A stretch of DNA of 60,000 bases, from NCBI GenBank assembly GCA_014529385.2, contig CM043965.1:11028412-11088411 (forward strand), read 5' to 3'. This DNA is from Adiantum capillus-veneris (Eukaryota; Streptophyta; Polypodiopsida; Polypodiales; Pteridaceae). Of this stretch, positions 22,273 through 35,940 are shown piece by piece. The notes beneath the pieces were generated by a model. It did no database searches, had not been told where the DNA came from, and saw nothing but the letters and a program-made list of their open reading frames with translations. The number at the start of each line of letters is the position of its first letter. Position 1 is the stretch's first letter. The position numbers and the translations under genes were made by a program.

Positions 22273-22294
22273 CCCCCCCCCCCCCCCCCCCCCC
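22273..22294. repeat. C22 homopolymer
   Basis: Twenty-two consecutive C, preceded by CCAACACACCCG and followed by a T-rich tract. On the minus strand it is G-rich followed by TGTTGG, resembling a polypurine tract next to an LTR start, but no primer site is found at the other end of the candidate 165-bp LTR (22102-22266). Confidence 0.9.
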
Positions 22295-24435
<2,141 letters not shown>

Positions 24436-24557
24436 TGGGCATGTCGACACCAAGGGGCAGTAGAATTGGGCAGTTGGAAGGAGAGGAGCTTGGACAGCAG
24501 GTCGGCACCGAGTACAAAGCAAGCGGGAATTGGGAGAGATTTGAGACCATGTGTACA

Positions 24558-24694
<137 letters not shown>

Positions 24695-24937
24695 AAATGG
24701 ATAGTCGAGGCAGCAGGTCAAGCTCCGATTCGGACAGCAGGTCACGAGAGTAGAAAAGCATGAAATTGCAGTAGCCAGGCCAATAGGTAAAGGTTGTGAG
24801 AGGCTCACAAGCAGTAGCGGAGTGAGAGCAAGCAGGCAGAGTCGAGAGCAAGAGAGATACAACTTGAGCAATCGAGCAAGAGAAAATCTGGGGCAGTAAA
24901 TTCAATGAGGGAATCAAAAGCCAAACTTGGCAGATCA

Positions 24938-24970
24938 TGTGGTGGTGGTGGTGGTGCGCGCGTGCGCACG

Positions 24971-25035
<65 letters not shown>
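24938..25035. repeat. (TGG)n-(GC)n-(CA)30 compound repeat
   Basis: Runs of TGG, then alternating GCGCGCGTGCGCACGC, then about 61 bp of CA. Long alternating purine-pyrimidine DNA of this kind can adopt Z-form (established). Confidence 0.95.
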
Positions 25036-25037
<2 letters not shown>

Positions 25038-28000
25038 GCCAGTGTTAGGATTTGACAGGCAACTCAAAATGTCAAAAGACAGGTATGTAAGAAATATGCC
25101 CTTCTGGGTAGAAGGGAAAAATTTAACATTGCCTTCCAATGATAGAAGAGGTAAAAAATGTCCCCTTACATAGCACAGAAAACTTAAAGAACAAGCATTT
25201 TTCAGCACTATCAAATACTTGTTCATGACAAAGGCCAGCAAAGAGTCGTAGCAACTTTCATTTGTAGAAACAAATAGACTCTATTGGAGAAACTAATCAA
25301 TTCTTACACATAGTTACTCAATACACTATTCACCAACTCTTAAATATTTAAAAGAAGGCTTATCATACCTTGCTAATGAAACTTTGCAGTCGGTTAAGTA
25401 CCACAACATCCAAAGACGCAATCAGACTTGGCCAAAGAGATAATCCATGGATTTTTGTTGACTAGCAGCAAGTCACTGAGCTCGATTTTCATGGTAAAGA
25501 GTTACGCATTTGAGGAATGCCAATGTAATATGAGTGAAATCACCATATCAAAAGAACCAACCAAATTGCATAACTACCCAAGCTCAATATCATTTCAATT
25601 CACATGTGACTCAAGCTCCTTCAATGTTGGAGGCTCACAAGGCAATCATGATGTGGGAAAGGCAAGCTATGTCGAGGCTCACCAATGTACCACAATCTAC
25701 TTTGGCTTCTCATGAAGCTGAAAAGTAGCAATTGAATAAGCTATGGGCATTGCTTTGGTCTCATTAGATTTTTCAAAGGTACTATGAAAGCAGATTACCA
25801 AATGGCTTGCTAATTAATTTGGATTTCTCAGTTTTTTTTTTCTGTCTAAAAGCATAGATGACCACATCAATGATCAGCAGGAAGACCACCACAACCACGA
25901 CCACGATATCAACCCAAACAAATGACTAAAAACTGCATCCCAAACAAATTCATCAGTGCCTAGACCCATATGTAGGATTATGTCTCGGTATTTGTGTGGG
26001 GAGCACTCCAAACTCACACTTGAGGATACATTCAATAAACATGTTGAAAACTATACGTAGGATTGGGTATACATATATGCTCCTACACACACTCTGCACA
26101 AGCTGCAAGCATATATACAAGGAAAAAAGTGTTTCCATCAGTCTGAGAACAGTGAGTACCCAGCAACCTTGCCTAGAGAGGAGGAAGTTTGACTCCTGAG
26201 AAGAGGAAACCTAAGAGGAGGGCAAGGGTAGTCCACTGTCCGAGGCTAAAGCTTAATAGGGGGCAGACTGAGAGCCTAAGAAGAGTCCGAAGGTTGCTCG
26301 CAAGTCTCTGCTCATGAGTCTTTGTGTTATCACAAGACCTTCCAACTCTCTCATGCGTTGACGGAGCAAATCCCACATTTCTGTCCCCTCTTTTGCTGCA
26401 GTTCCTTTGCTGTGTGTGGGGATGAAGTTAGCCCCTTGTGACCATCGACACTCGATATATTTCCAAATACCTACAGGCACCTACACAGAGAGGCTGAGAG
26501 CAAGAGTTACACTCGCGGTGCTCGCACCACGGCTCTGGAGGCTCGTTCAAAATTTTGGTGAGCACTGAGTCGCCCATTTCCCATTAGGTTAAGTTAGAAC
26601 TTAGCAATGGCCACTGGCCCATTTCCCATTAGAATTTAGGAAATTACCAAATTATGAATGGCTTAACCACACACCCCGATCCCCCTCATCTACTTTTAAT
26701 TCCTGTCAATATGTAAAATGCCAATGTGAATGCAAATGTCTCCACTCCTACCTTTGGTGGGCCTTGACCTCAGTTCAAGTCCAAAAAGGGCTTTCCTAAG
26801 GGTTGCCCTTCTAATGGAAGGAGAGTGGGATTAGCATCCTTCAATGAGTATGGGCTTTTTTCCTTCTCCCTTCAAAACACCAGTGTTGCCTCAAAGTGTC
26901 CTTCATACAAAGAAAGGGCTCGAGAGTCAAAGAAGGGCGTCAAATCCTAACACTACCCCCCGCTTGTTAGACCTGGCATGCCTTTTTGACAGAGCGCTGC
27001 CATTTCCTCAGTTTGTCAATTTTGCAGGAAATTATTTTCTTTTAAAAATTTGACTCACACCTTTGTGTGTGCAAGCCTTGGTTCCCATTAAAGCCCTCGA
27101 CCACCCTTTGACTCCCCAACCGATCGACTCTCACACACCCGGCTCACAACAAGCCCGAGAATGAGAGAGAGCGAGCGATTGAATGATAGCGTGTGAGTTG
27201 AGAGAGAGATGTGTGAGAGAGAGAGCTTGAGAGAGAGAGCTTGAGAGATAGACAAAGTTGGCGAGCTCTCATGATCGTTAGAGAGCAAACACAGTTTGTT
27301 CGACCAGAGGCGGCAAGTAAGATTGGGTATCACCCGACATCGGCCCCATTTTCTTGGTTCTCCTCGGCATCGAAGACTCCCATCCGACAACAGAAGGCAA
27401 CCTTGACATCAGCAATTAGAGATGTTTTTGACACCGACTTCAGGGATTTGCATTGGTTTGCCACTGACACTCCATTGCCTGGTTGAGAGCACTTCTCTCA
27501 AATTTTTTTTCGGCATTCCTCCTTTACGGCTTCGAGCATCGGCTACCGACATCAGTTTTCAAAATTGCTTTGCATTTGGCATCGGTTTCAACACCGATTT
27601 TGGTAGTTTTCTTCTTGATGCTATGATATTTGGCGCTTCTATCTGACGGCGAAAGCTGGCATCAATGACAATTTCCTCGACTTTGACAGAGTGAGAGCGG
27701 TTATGCTCTCCTCCGGTGTAGCTTCACCATCAACCTCCCTTCCCATGCCCATCTGAGGGGATTTTCTCCGATGGTATTCTCCGGCACTTCGACTTCGATT
27801 CAACCACTACGACGACTTGGCATGGATGGCTCAGCAGTAGCTTTGAGCATTGACACTAGCTTGGTTCATTGGTTTTGACACTGATCAACCGGCTATTCGG
27901 CTAGTGTACTTTCACCCGACGGTGGTAGACGGCTCCGACACACATCCTCGGTACCCCGACATACCAACCTTGACATGGCAAGAGACCATAGAGTGAGAGA

Positions 28001-28640
28001 GGCATTGGCTCTCCTCTAGCCCCATCCGCAGCAGCCTGGATCCGCCGACGTACTCTCCAAGCTGTTTTGATTTTGGCGATTTTCACCAATTTTCGGCTCT
28101 GATGGCCCATTTTGGAGTGGGTTTTTCCCTCGAGCGTGCTTTTCTCTTGGATGGCGTTTCTGATCGATGAGTTTACCGATTGATGAGGCAGTGTGTGCCA
28201 GTTTTCCAGCGATTTTGCTATAGGTTGTACAATCTTTCAAGTACAACTTATGCGACACATGTAGTGCTCATGTACAACTGTGTGGAACATTTCAGAGAGC
28301 CTTTTGCATGGTCTTGTGCAGTTTCATGCTATGTAAGCATTATGCGGATACAGTTTGAGCTAGCTATAGTCGTAGGTAGTAGCTTCTCAGGTTTACAGGT
28401 GTCAGGTATACATCCCTAGAGCCACTCGATTAGGAGTGAGCTCTTTTGCCAGGGTTTTGGCAGTGCTATGTATGCCATTTGTGGATTTTGCTATTGAGAC
28501 AGTGAGTGTCTATTTTCATGCATATTTGGTGATATTTTTGAGTTTTTTTCTTGGTTTACAGGGGAAGCTCTATTGGATTTTTTCCAGATTCTCGCCATGG
28601 TTTATGTGTATTCGCAGTTTACTCTCTCATGGTTTAGTGG
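25036..28640. other. No recognised gene (3.6 kb)
   Basis: Open frames are short and unfamiliar. 27165-27250 is GA-rich low-complexity sequence. 27320-28010 is rich in CATCGG/CCGAC words. A TATA-like CATATATAC occurs near 26109. Part of this may be the leader of the copia remnant further on, but no 5' LTR or primer site was found. Confidence 0.5.
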
Positions 28641-29175
28641 TCGCGAGTTGACTCCCACTTTGGCAGTTATGTGCAATTTTTGGCTTGCGATTTGCGTTGA
28701 GTTTTGACTATTTTTGCAAAGGAAATTCTGTTCATTTTTCCCCGTCTTCTCGCCATAAAATTTTGCAGTGTTATGCCATCTTGTATAGTGGTTGATATAT
28801 TCCCACTTTGACATTGATCGAGTGTTTACTCTCACTTTGGCAGGTTTTGTCAGCTTGGACATAGTTTGGTGTTCTTCTACCCACTCTCACAGGAGTGAGG
28901 ATTGTGTATGCTTGTGTGGCTAAAGATAGACAGTCACACATTTCAAATTTTTTTGAAAATAGTTTCTCTTGTGGGATGCGTTTTGAGCTAGTTTGCTCTC
29001 TACTTGCGTATATGGTTATGTGCTTTATGCTCGGTTGAGTAGTTTGTCCCAGTTTATGCTTGTAAATAACAAATTTTGGAGTTGTCTTTTGCATATGTGA
29101 GCATCAGTTTTGATGCAATTGGTCATGGTTTTCATGATTGTGTAGTGGTCGAGTGATCTCCCACTTTGTTGCTAT
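28636..29175 (+). repeat. Degenerate repeats around TCCCACTTTG
   Basis: Four spaced copies pair a TAGTGGT(C)GAGTG-like phrase with (T)CTCCCACTTTGGCAG-like sequence, near 28640-28665, 28785-28815, 28818-28845 and 29140-29172. They lie just upstream of the copia gag knuckle and may be a leader or gag-region repeat. Confidence 0.5.
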
Positions 29176-29240
29176 TTTGGCGTTCACTCATGGCAGCAGA
29201 CATGCGTGACATTGAGAGACAACGATTTCGTTCTTGTCGA

Positions 29241-30580
29241 TACTTGTGATGTTGGAAATGTGGTTACACAAGGCACATTAGGCACCGTTGTTTCAAGCGA
29301 ATGAGATAGCAACTGAGATCTTTGCATAGTGCACATGAAGTTTTGACACTTGCTAGAGCAGTGGCTTCATATGCTAGTGACGGTGATGTCATATTTGCCT
29401 TTAGCATTCCTCCTGATTACATGTGTTAGAGCAGTGACACTTCTCCACGTTGGTCGCTAGATTAGGATGCAGTTTTCCATGTCGCACCGCATCATGACTT
29501 GTTTAGCACATTCTCTAGTGGGAGTTTTGATTGTCTACACTTGGCCAATGGTTCGGCATTTGACATGAAGGGTGAAGGAGCTGTTTGTTTGTCTTTGCCC
29601 AATGGTGTATCATACACGCTACGACATGTGCGCTACATTCCTCAGTTGAGACAAAGCTTGATCTCAATGAGATAGTTAGTAGACTTTGGTTGTCAGATAC
29701 TGCTTAGAGAGTAGTTTTTCCAAATGCATTGTGGTTCATTAGTGATTTCCAAAGGAGCCCGCAACGGCCTGATATATCCTATGCATGTGTTTGAGGTTTG
29801 GAATGGCGTAGTCTTGGTTTTTTTGCTGGCATGCTTTGAGCAGGAGGACGAGACGTGTCTCCTTCACAGGTGAGCTCCACCATGCTCACAAGACAGAGCA
29901 TTTAGCTATGCATGATGTGCCAATAGATTCTATAGAGACAAAGATAGAGAAACATTGCTCTAGTGAGACACAACAGGTGTTGTCAGACTTTGTGCAGGCA
30001 GAGGTAGAGCAGGTCTACTCCCTAGAGACATAGACAGAGATGACATACATGGAGTTCTTTGATGTGCTCATGTTAGAGGCTGATGAGTTGGTACTAGGAA
30101 GCACAATTTTTCCTATGGGTGAAAGGGATATAGGTTTCCCAGTGTTGCTGTTGACACATCCATATGTGATGGGTAGTCATGATGATGTAGTGATTGCAAA
30201 TAGTGCAAGGGATGTGAGTACAACCAGGTTTGCATAAATTTCATCAGTGTTCGGGCGTCTCATGTTTGACTTGTTGGTGTCGAGGCCCGATCTAGAAGCT
30301 GCAGTGGGAGCATTTGTAGCAGGGGTTGTCAATTGTGCGATGGCTGTCACTATCATGATGCATAGTGGAGTTTTGCAGACCATACAAAGTAGTCTGCGAG
30401 ATTCACATGCAGGCTCTAATGTGGGTACGCACGCTCACCTACCACCAGAGCCGATATGACTGTGTGTAGATCGACAGAGTGAGCCAGTGGGCATAGGTTG
30501 AGAGAGACTCTCACCTAGTTTCTTGTACATACTAGTAGTTTAACTAGTATTCCTCACTTATCAATGTATCTCCTTCAAGT
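29241..30580 (+). pseudogene. Ty1/copia gag-protease remnant
   Basis: A canonical knuckle CWKCGYTRHIRHRC (C-x2-C-x4-H-x4-C) is encoded at 29250-29291. About 180 bases later comes the copia protease region: FHVAPHHDLF, LHLANGSAFDM and LSLPNGVSYTLRHVRYIPQL at 29465-29670, ending in SLISMR then TAG. The active site is destroyed: the Asp codon remains but a stop follows in place of Ser-Gly. VDFGCQ and ISKGARNGLIYP continue the pre-integrase pattern to about 29790. No integrase, RT or RNase H is visible. Frames 29836-30459 show no clear family. Knuckle-then-protease order and the SLPNGVSYTL phrase support copia. Confidence 0.75.
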
Positions 30581-30587
30581 GGGAGTT

Positions 30588-30709
30588 TGTTGGGGTAAAG
30601 GTGCTACACCTTTGCCTCATGCCAGACGTCTGGTGTTCGACCGCCCACCCACCATGTATACATTCCATTATTCATTATATACATATGAATAAGGAGAACC
30701 TCATTCTCT
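30588..30709 (+). repeat. Short copia-type LTR flanked by both PPT-like and PBS-like signals
   Basis: TGTTGGGGTAAAGG begins at 30588 right after CAAGTGGGAGT, a typical copia polypurine tract. About 122 bases later, AGTATCAGAGAGGTTG resembles a decayed Met-type primer site. No second copy was found in the window, so the downstream limit is uncertain. The opening TGTTGGGGT is shared with E3. Confidence 0.55.
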
Positions 30710-31422
30710 AGTATCAGAGAGGTTGCTCCACCCACACAAGTCTCGTGCTTCTCCCCTTCCCCACACGCACCGTGCCGGCACTCACGCATCTGCGCTCATG
30801 CGCACTCACAAACACATACATGCACACACAAGCAGATTTGAAATTTGAAAGTTGCCCCTTGGTGGAAGAATTGATGTAGTCTTTGAAATACCAATATTTG
30901 GCCCGATGTGATGATCCCATGTTCATTTTGGGTAAAAATGGCTTATTATTCTTTGGAGACAAAAAAGTCCAATTTTGACATAAGTAAAAAATGATTTTTG
31001 CTTGTTTGAACTGATTCTTTGGAGTATTTGGGGCTTTGCTACCCTTTATGAGCAATTTGGAGTTGTAGATCTTGTGTAGGGAGTGTGCAAGGCTCAAAGG
31101 TTTTTGAAATGCACCTCTTGGCCTTGGAGTTGACTTGTGGATCCAAATATACAAAGACATTTTTTTATAGCATCCCCTTGGCATGATGTAGCTATTGACC
31201 TAATAATTCTTGACTTTTGCACTATATTTTACCTTGTTTGGGCTTTCTTCCTTGTAGTGCATTTTTTGATGTATCTAATGGTCTAAAGCACTTGTAGGTC
31301 CCCAACCCAAGAGTTGGCTTGACATATTGCTTCCGTAAGGTCTATAGAACCTATGTCTGAAGTTTGGTTTGGTTTGGTCCATTTTTTGTCATCTTGGTGC
31401 AAAATGATGCTTTGTGGGTGTT
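30710..31422. other. No recognised gene
   Basis: Short frames only. The first 100 bases are C/A-rich. No motif supports a product. Confidence 0.5.
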
Positions 31423-31973
31423 CTACAAGTTTTGTGATATGGTGGTCATCTTGGACCCACCTTTGATATTCAAACACATATAAGTGCTATCTTGAGTGTC
31501 TTTTGAAGGACCTTCTTTGGTACCCATATCTGCCTCGTTACTTGCATGCATGTCCTTGCAGGTTGTGGTTGCTTCCATAGTACATTGGAGGGTCCTTGAA
31601 GTGCTGCTTGTAAGGGAGACTACTTTGACGAAATGGTACCATCTTGGATCCTTATAGGGTATCAAGGAATTTCCCTTCCAATCTAGTATTGAATTGCAAG
31701 TCTCAACCCAAGGTGTTTCCAATATTACCTTTTGTCCAAGATCAACATCTAATATTACATAAAATTTGTGCCACCATGTACTTCATCTAGAGTAACATCA
31801 ATATGAGCTCTACCCAATGTTTGTAATAGGGAATTTTTGGCAGTTTGAAAATTCATATGCAATGGTTTCACAGTCTTTGGTGTCATCTTGACAAAGGTAG
31901 AGTAGTTCACTGAATTTTCAGGACCTCCACTATCTATCAATGCTCTTTCAATGTATGCCGTAGATGCGCCCAC
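31423..31973 (-). pseudogene. Ty3/gypsy protease remnant, frameshifted
   Basis: The minus strand encodes YIERALIDSGGPENSVNYS, matching the retroviral-type aspartic protease start (A-L-I-D-S-G). About 75 residues later, in another frame, comes ILETPWVETCNSILDWKGNS, matching the LG-T/R-P-W...D-W end of gypsy proteases. A one-base shift near 31750 separates the halves. The frame continues some 40 codons as an unrecognised linker. Preceding minus-strand sequence (31985-32090) may be the end of gag but shows no complete knuckle. No RT is found downstream. Confidence 0.65.
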
Positions 31974-31989
31974 TAGAATTTTGACATCT

Positions 31990-32697
31990 AGATGTCGCCT
32001 TCATGTATTATATAGAAGTGCTTGTTGTTGTAGGATTTTCCTTTGCAAGATTCTTACTCAACCTTCCTCTTGACCCTACTCTACAACATGTTGTCTTCTC
32101 AATTTTTATTCCTTGGTGTTGGGGGTACCATCATAGTATAGCTCCAATGGCCAACAAAACTATCAATCTGGAGAGATGAGCTATTCGATTAGGGCATGGA
32201 AACACTCACACGATTAGTGAACTAATCATGGCAACACAAATGGCGACTCTATGAGGTGAGCTTCTTGGCCTATGGAGGAGCTAAGACACAATGATTGGCA
32301 ATCTCCACATCCACTTCTCTTCACCTCAAATCAACCCAATCACACACACTAGCAATTGCATAGACACACACATCATTAATCCCATCATGTGACACACTAA
32401 TCCCAAGTGCACACATATAGAGCTATTGACCACCACACTCCAATCAAACCTGCATGCACACACAAGCAAAAGAGGGTAATTACACAAGATTAGAGAGGGA
32501 TTAACCATTAGATAGTTAAGATCTAACTAATCAAAGCATCATAGGCAATCTTAGATAGTATGAGAGAGGCATAATGAAAGAGAATTAACTTCTACCTCTT
32601 GAGGTGCTGAAAAGAGAAATACAAAACAACACAAGATCTAAGAGATTCTTGGGACAACTACTTTTTTCTGAATTCCTATTTGGTTGAGGGCTACTAG
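31990..32697. other. No recognised gene
   Basis: A/C-rich sequence with scattered CACACA stretches. No open frame with family features. Confidence 0.5.
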
Positions 32698-32869
32698 TAT
32701 GAGCTAGTCGATGGTACCAAGGATTTTTATTACATACCTCGTGACCAGCCAAAAGTGTTATTGGCATCGCACTTGGTTCGATCCATCAAGATACCTTTGG
32801 AACCCTTGCATGGAGAGCCACATAAGTTCAAATTATCTTTGGAGGTTTACGAAAATGTGTACAGCAGCA
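32698..32869 (+). pseudogene. Possible host terminal exon, interrupted by E3
   Basis: An open frame runs from a TAG at 32695-32697, which could double as a splice acceptor AG, to the E3 insertion at 32870. It encodes a plausible globular sequence (LVDGTKDFYYIPRDQPK, LEVYENVYSS). Across E3, removing one target duplication, the same frame would continue only four residues beyond a Met and stop at 38603-38605. AATAAA signals follow at 38626 and 38686. The layout fits a last exon with its 3' untranslated region. I do not recognise the protein, and a 57-codon open frame can occur by chance. An alternative is a fragment of another transposon. Confidence 0.35.
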
Positions 32870-33062
32870 TGAAGGAGTACGAGCAAAAGTGCGACGCGAG
32901 AGAGAGTGCCAGAAGAAGAGCACGACGATATGGTGAAATTGCTCTACTGTAATGTGTAGAGCATAGTGAGTTCTTATTAGGTTTTAACAAAAAGAATATG
33001 TGTACATACCTGGCGGCCCGCCCACTTACCTGGGCGACCACATTGAGCTTTATACCCCAACA
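32870..33062 (-). repeat. E3 3' LTR
   Basis: 193 bp; in element sense begins TGTTGGGGTATAAAGC at 33062 and ends CTCCTTCA at 32870. Matches 38392-38583. Confidence 0.95.
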
Positions 33063-33085
33063 ACCTCCCACTTAAAGTCCAATGT
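33063..33085 (-). other. E3 polypurine tract
   Basis: The minus strand reads ACTTTAAGTGGGAGGT immediately before the LTR TGTTGGGG. Confidence 0.85.
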
Positions 33086-33162
33086 GGTACTTTAAGTGTG
33101 AGAGAAGCTACTATACAAGCTAATATACAAGAGATGTAGAGAAGTGATGTACTACCCTACAC

Positions 33163-34227
33163 CTAACTGCTTGCGAAAATGCACAAAGCTCTCTGAGGGA
33201 AGTCCTTTTGTAAGTAGATCAACATGATTTTCTGTGGTGTGAACTTTGACAAGATGAAGTTGCTTATCCTCGAGCATTTCCCTAATGAAATGAGACTTCG
33301 CATCCACATGCTTTGTCTTTGAGTGATAAACTGGATTGCGAGCCAATTGTATAGCACTTTGACTATCACAATATAATCAGCATGATTTTCTGTGGTGTGA
33401 ACTTTGAAAAGATGAAGTTGCTTATCCTCGAGAATTTCCCTGATGAAATGATACTTCGCATCCACATGCTTTGTCTTTGAGTGATAAACTGGATTGCGAG
33501 CCAGTTGTATAGCACTTTGACTATCACAATATAACACAGGCATCTCTTCTTTGATTCCCAAATCTGTTACTAGTCGATTAAGCCAAATTGATTCTTTGCA
33601 TGCCTCTGATGCTGCAACATATTCAGCCTCTGTAGTAGACTGAGTAACACAATCTTGTAATCTAGAACGCCATGATACTGCTCCACCAGCCAATGTAAAG
33701 ACATACCCTGACGTAGACCTTTGGTTGTCTAAGTCACCTGCATAATCTGAGTCTGTAAAACCCTTTACACTTAGCTCCTGACTCCCATAGCATATACGCA
33801 TACTCTTTGTAGCTTTCAGGTATCTCAATATTTGTTTCACTGCCTCCCAATGTTTCTTGCCTGGGTTTGACATGTATCGACTTACTACTCCCACTACAAA
33901 TGCAATGTCTGGGCGAGTAGCAATTATTGCATACATCAAACTACCCACTGCAGACACATATGGAATCTTATCCATTTCAACCTGTTCTTCCTCAGACACA
34001 GGACAATCTTGTTTTCTAAGTTTCACATATGGTGGCAATGGAACACTCAATGCCTTTCCCTTCTCCATATTGAAACGTTGCAAAACCTTGTCAACATACT
34101 CTGTTTGAGATAACCAAATCAACTTCTTTGATCCGTCTCTCTCAATGCGCATACCAAGTATATGACTTGCCTCACCCATGTCTTTCATGTCAAACGATTT
34201 TTCCATCTTTGACTTCAAAGCTGAAAT
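33163..34227 (-). pseudogene. E3 RT end and RNase H
   Basis: It begins after a TAA at 34228. It encodes KSKMEKSFDMKDMGEASHIL (RT thumb/connection), then VGSLMYAIIATRPDIAFVVG, FTDSDYAGDLDNQRSTSGY with RNase H acidic residues, STTEAEYVAASEA, and YCDSQSAIQLARNPVYHSKT. RNase H removes the RNA strand after minus-strand synthesis. A 158-bp tandem duplication near the end changes frame, so the true C-terminus (LLTKGLPSESFVHFRKQLGV) is now in a different frame at 33152-33346. Confidence 0.93.
33223..33533 (-). repeat. 158-bp-period duplication in E3 RNase H
   Basis: 33223-33375 repeats at 33381-33533 with about five differences. The period is not a multiple of three, so the reading frame is lost at the junction. 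The repeated segment encodes HSKTKHVDAK and KQLHL. Confidence 0.93.
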
Positions 34228-34971
34228 TTATTCCAAGTGCTTGCCAGCAATCAACATGTCATCCACATACAAAATAAGGATCAACCAACTGCCATCCTTA
34301 GCCTTCTTTGTATATAGATAGTGATCGAACTCACTACGTTTGTAGCCTTGAGAAAGCATAAACTTGTGGAACTTGTGGTACCATGCCCTCGGTGATTGTT
34401 TTAAGCCATATAGACTCTTTAACAACTGGCATACCAAATCTTCCTTGCCTTTATCAACAAACCCTTCTGGTTGCTGCATGTAAATTTCCACATCTAAATC
34501 ACCATGCAAGAACGCTGTCTTGACATCCATTTGGTGCAACACCAAATCTAATATGGCAACCAATGCAAGAAAGCATCTCAATGTAGTCATCTTGACCACC
34601 GGAGAGAAGACTTCATCAAAGTCAATGCCTTGTTCTTGCTTAAAGCCCTTGGCAACAAGCCTTGATTTGTACTTTGGTTGACTATCATGAGCGGTGATCT
34701 TATACCTATAAACCCATTTACAACGTAGAGCCTTTTTGCCTTGTGGTAATTTAACTACCTTCCATGTCTGGTTTTTATGCAGAGCTGTTATCTCTGACTG
34801 CATGGCCGATTGCCAATTCCCGGAGTCCTTCATTTGCACTGCTTCCTTGTAACATGAAGGCTCATTGCAATCAGTCAACATGACATAGTTCATAGATGGA
34901 ACAAACCAATTAGGAGGTCGTGAGATCCATCCCGGTTTACGCAAAATAGGTGGCTGAGGCTCAGCCACACC
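34228..34971 (-). pseudogene. E3 reverse transcriptase
   Basis: After a linker (SCYKEAVQMKDSGNWQSAMQ, the usual start of copia RVT_2), the domain has KALRCKWVYRYK, FSPVVKMTTLRCFLA, VKTAFLHGDLDVEIYMQQPE and the catalytic YVDDMLIAG near 34262. Core motifs look intact. It is bounded by TAG at 34972 and TAA at 34228, so the 246-codon open block has no continuous path to gag. In copia elements RT follows integrase, as here. Confidence 0.94.
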
Positions 34972-35940
34972 CTATGGTTCCACTCTATCCTGTCCTTGCT
35001 CTTCTTGAGCCCTGACATTTTTTCTTGCACGTGCAGGTCCATCTTCTTGGAAGACAACTCTTCTAATCTCCTCAACCCTCTCTGGTTTAGAATGATATTT
35101 GGCTTCATTAAAGTGAACATCATTGCTACGGATAACCTTTCTGGATTCGAGATCCCAAAGTCTGTACCCCATCTCACCAGAATTACCATAGCCTAGAAAG
35201 ATGCACTTTCTACTCTTTGGCTCAAGTTTGTTCCTAAATTCCTTTGAAACATGAGTATATGCCTCACAGGAAAAGACTCTGAGATGCTTGTATGAGGGCA
35301 TTTTGCCTGACCATGCCATCTCTGCCACCACTGAATCCTTCTGCAAAACCTTGCTAGGAGATCTATTAATAAGATGAACAGCTGTTGATACAGCTTCAGC
35401 CCAAAACCTATTTGGCAGTTGTGCATTAGACAACATACTTCTGACCTTCTCTTGTATGGTCCTATTCATCCTCTCAGCAACACCATTTTGAGGAGGATTG
35501 TAAGGAGCAGTAAGTTCACGTTTTATACCTTTTGACTCACAAAAGTCCTGAAAGGCCTTTGAAACATACTCTCCACTATTGGCAATGCGTAAGCATTTAA
35601 GCTTCTTGCCACTCTGATTCTGCACAAGTGTCACAAACGTTTTGAAAACACTAAACGCTTCATCCTTGTGCTTGAGAAAGTAAACCCATACTTTCCTCGA
35701 GTAATCATCTATAAATGTCATAAAGTAAGAAGCTCCCCCTAGAGATAGGTTAGGCATAGGTCCACACAAATCACTATGAACAAGTGCCAACTGTGTATCT
35801 CTTCTACTGCTTCTATGCTTATGTGGCTGCTATGTTTGCTTACCATACAGACAATGTTCACAGAATTCAAAATCATTAAATGAAAATCCAAGCAAATAAT
35901 GAGAACGAGATAAGATTTCCATTCCCTTCTTGGAAATATG
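34972..35940 (-). pseudogene. E3 pre-integrase and integrase, catalytic Asp missing
   Basis: The pre-integrase zinc region (GMEILSRSHY, CEHCLYGKQ) lies at 35830-35940 and is ended by TAG at 35830-35832. The catalytic core follows: first Asp in HSDLCGPM, second motif RIANSGEYVSK where copia consensus has T/S-D-N-G-G-E-Y, and Glu in NGVAERMNRT. The second acidic residue is thus Ala (GAC to GCC type change), which would abolish strand transfer. The C-terminal part has VFSCEAYTHVSKEFRNKLEP and FLGYGNSGEMGYRLWD, the usual copia motifs. A TAG at 34972 ends the block where consensus would have a Gln-like codon. Confidence 0.93.
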
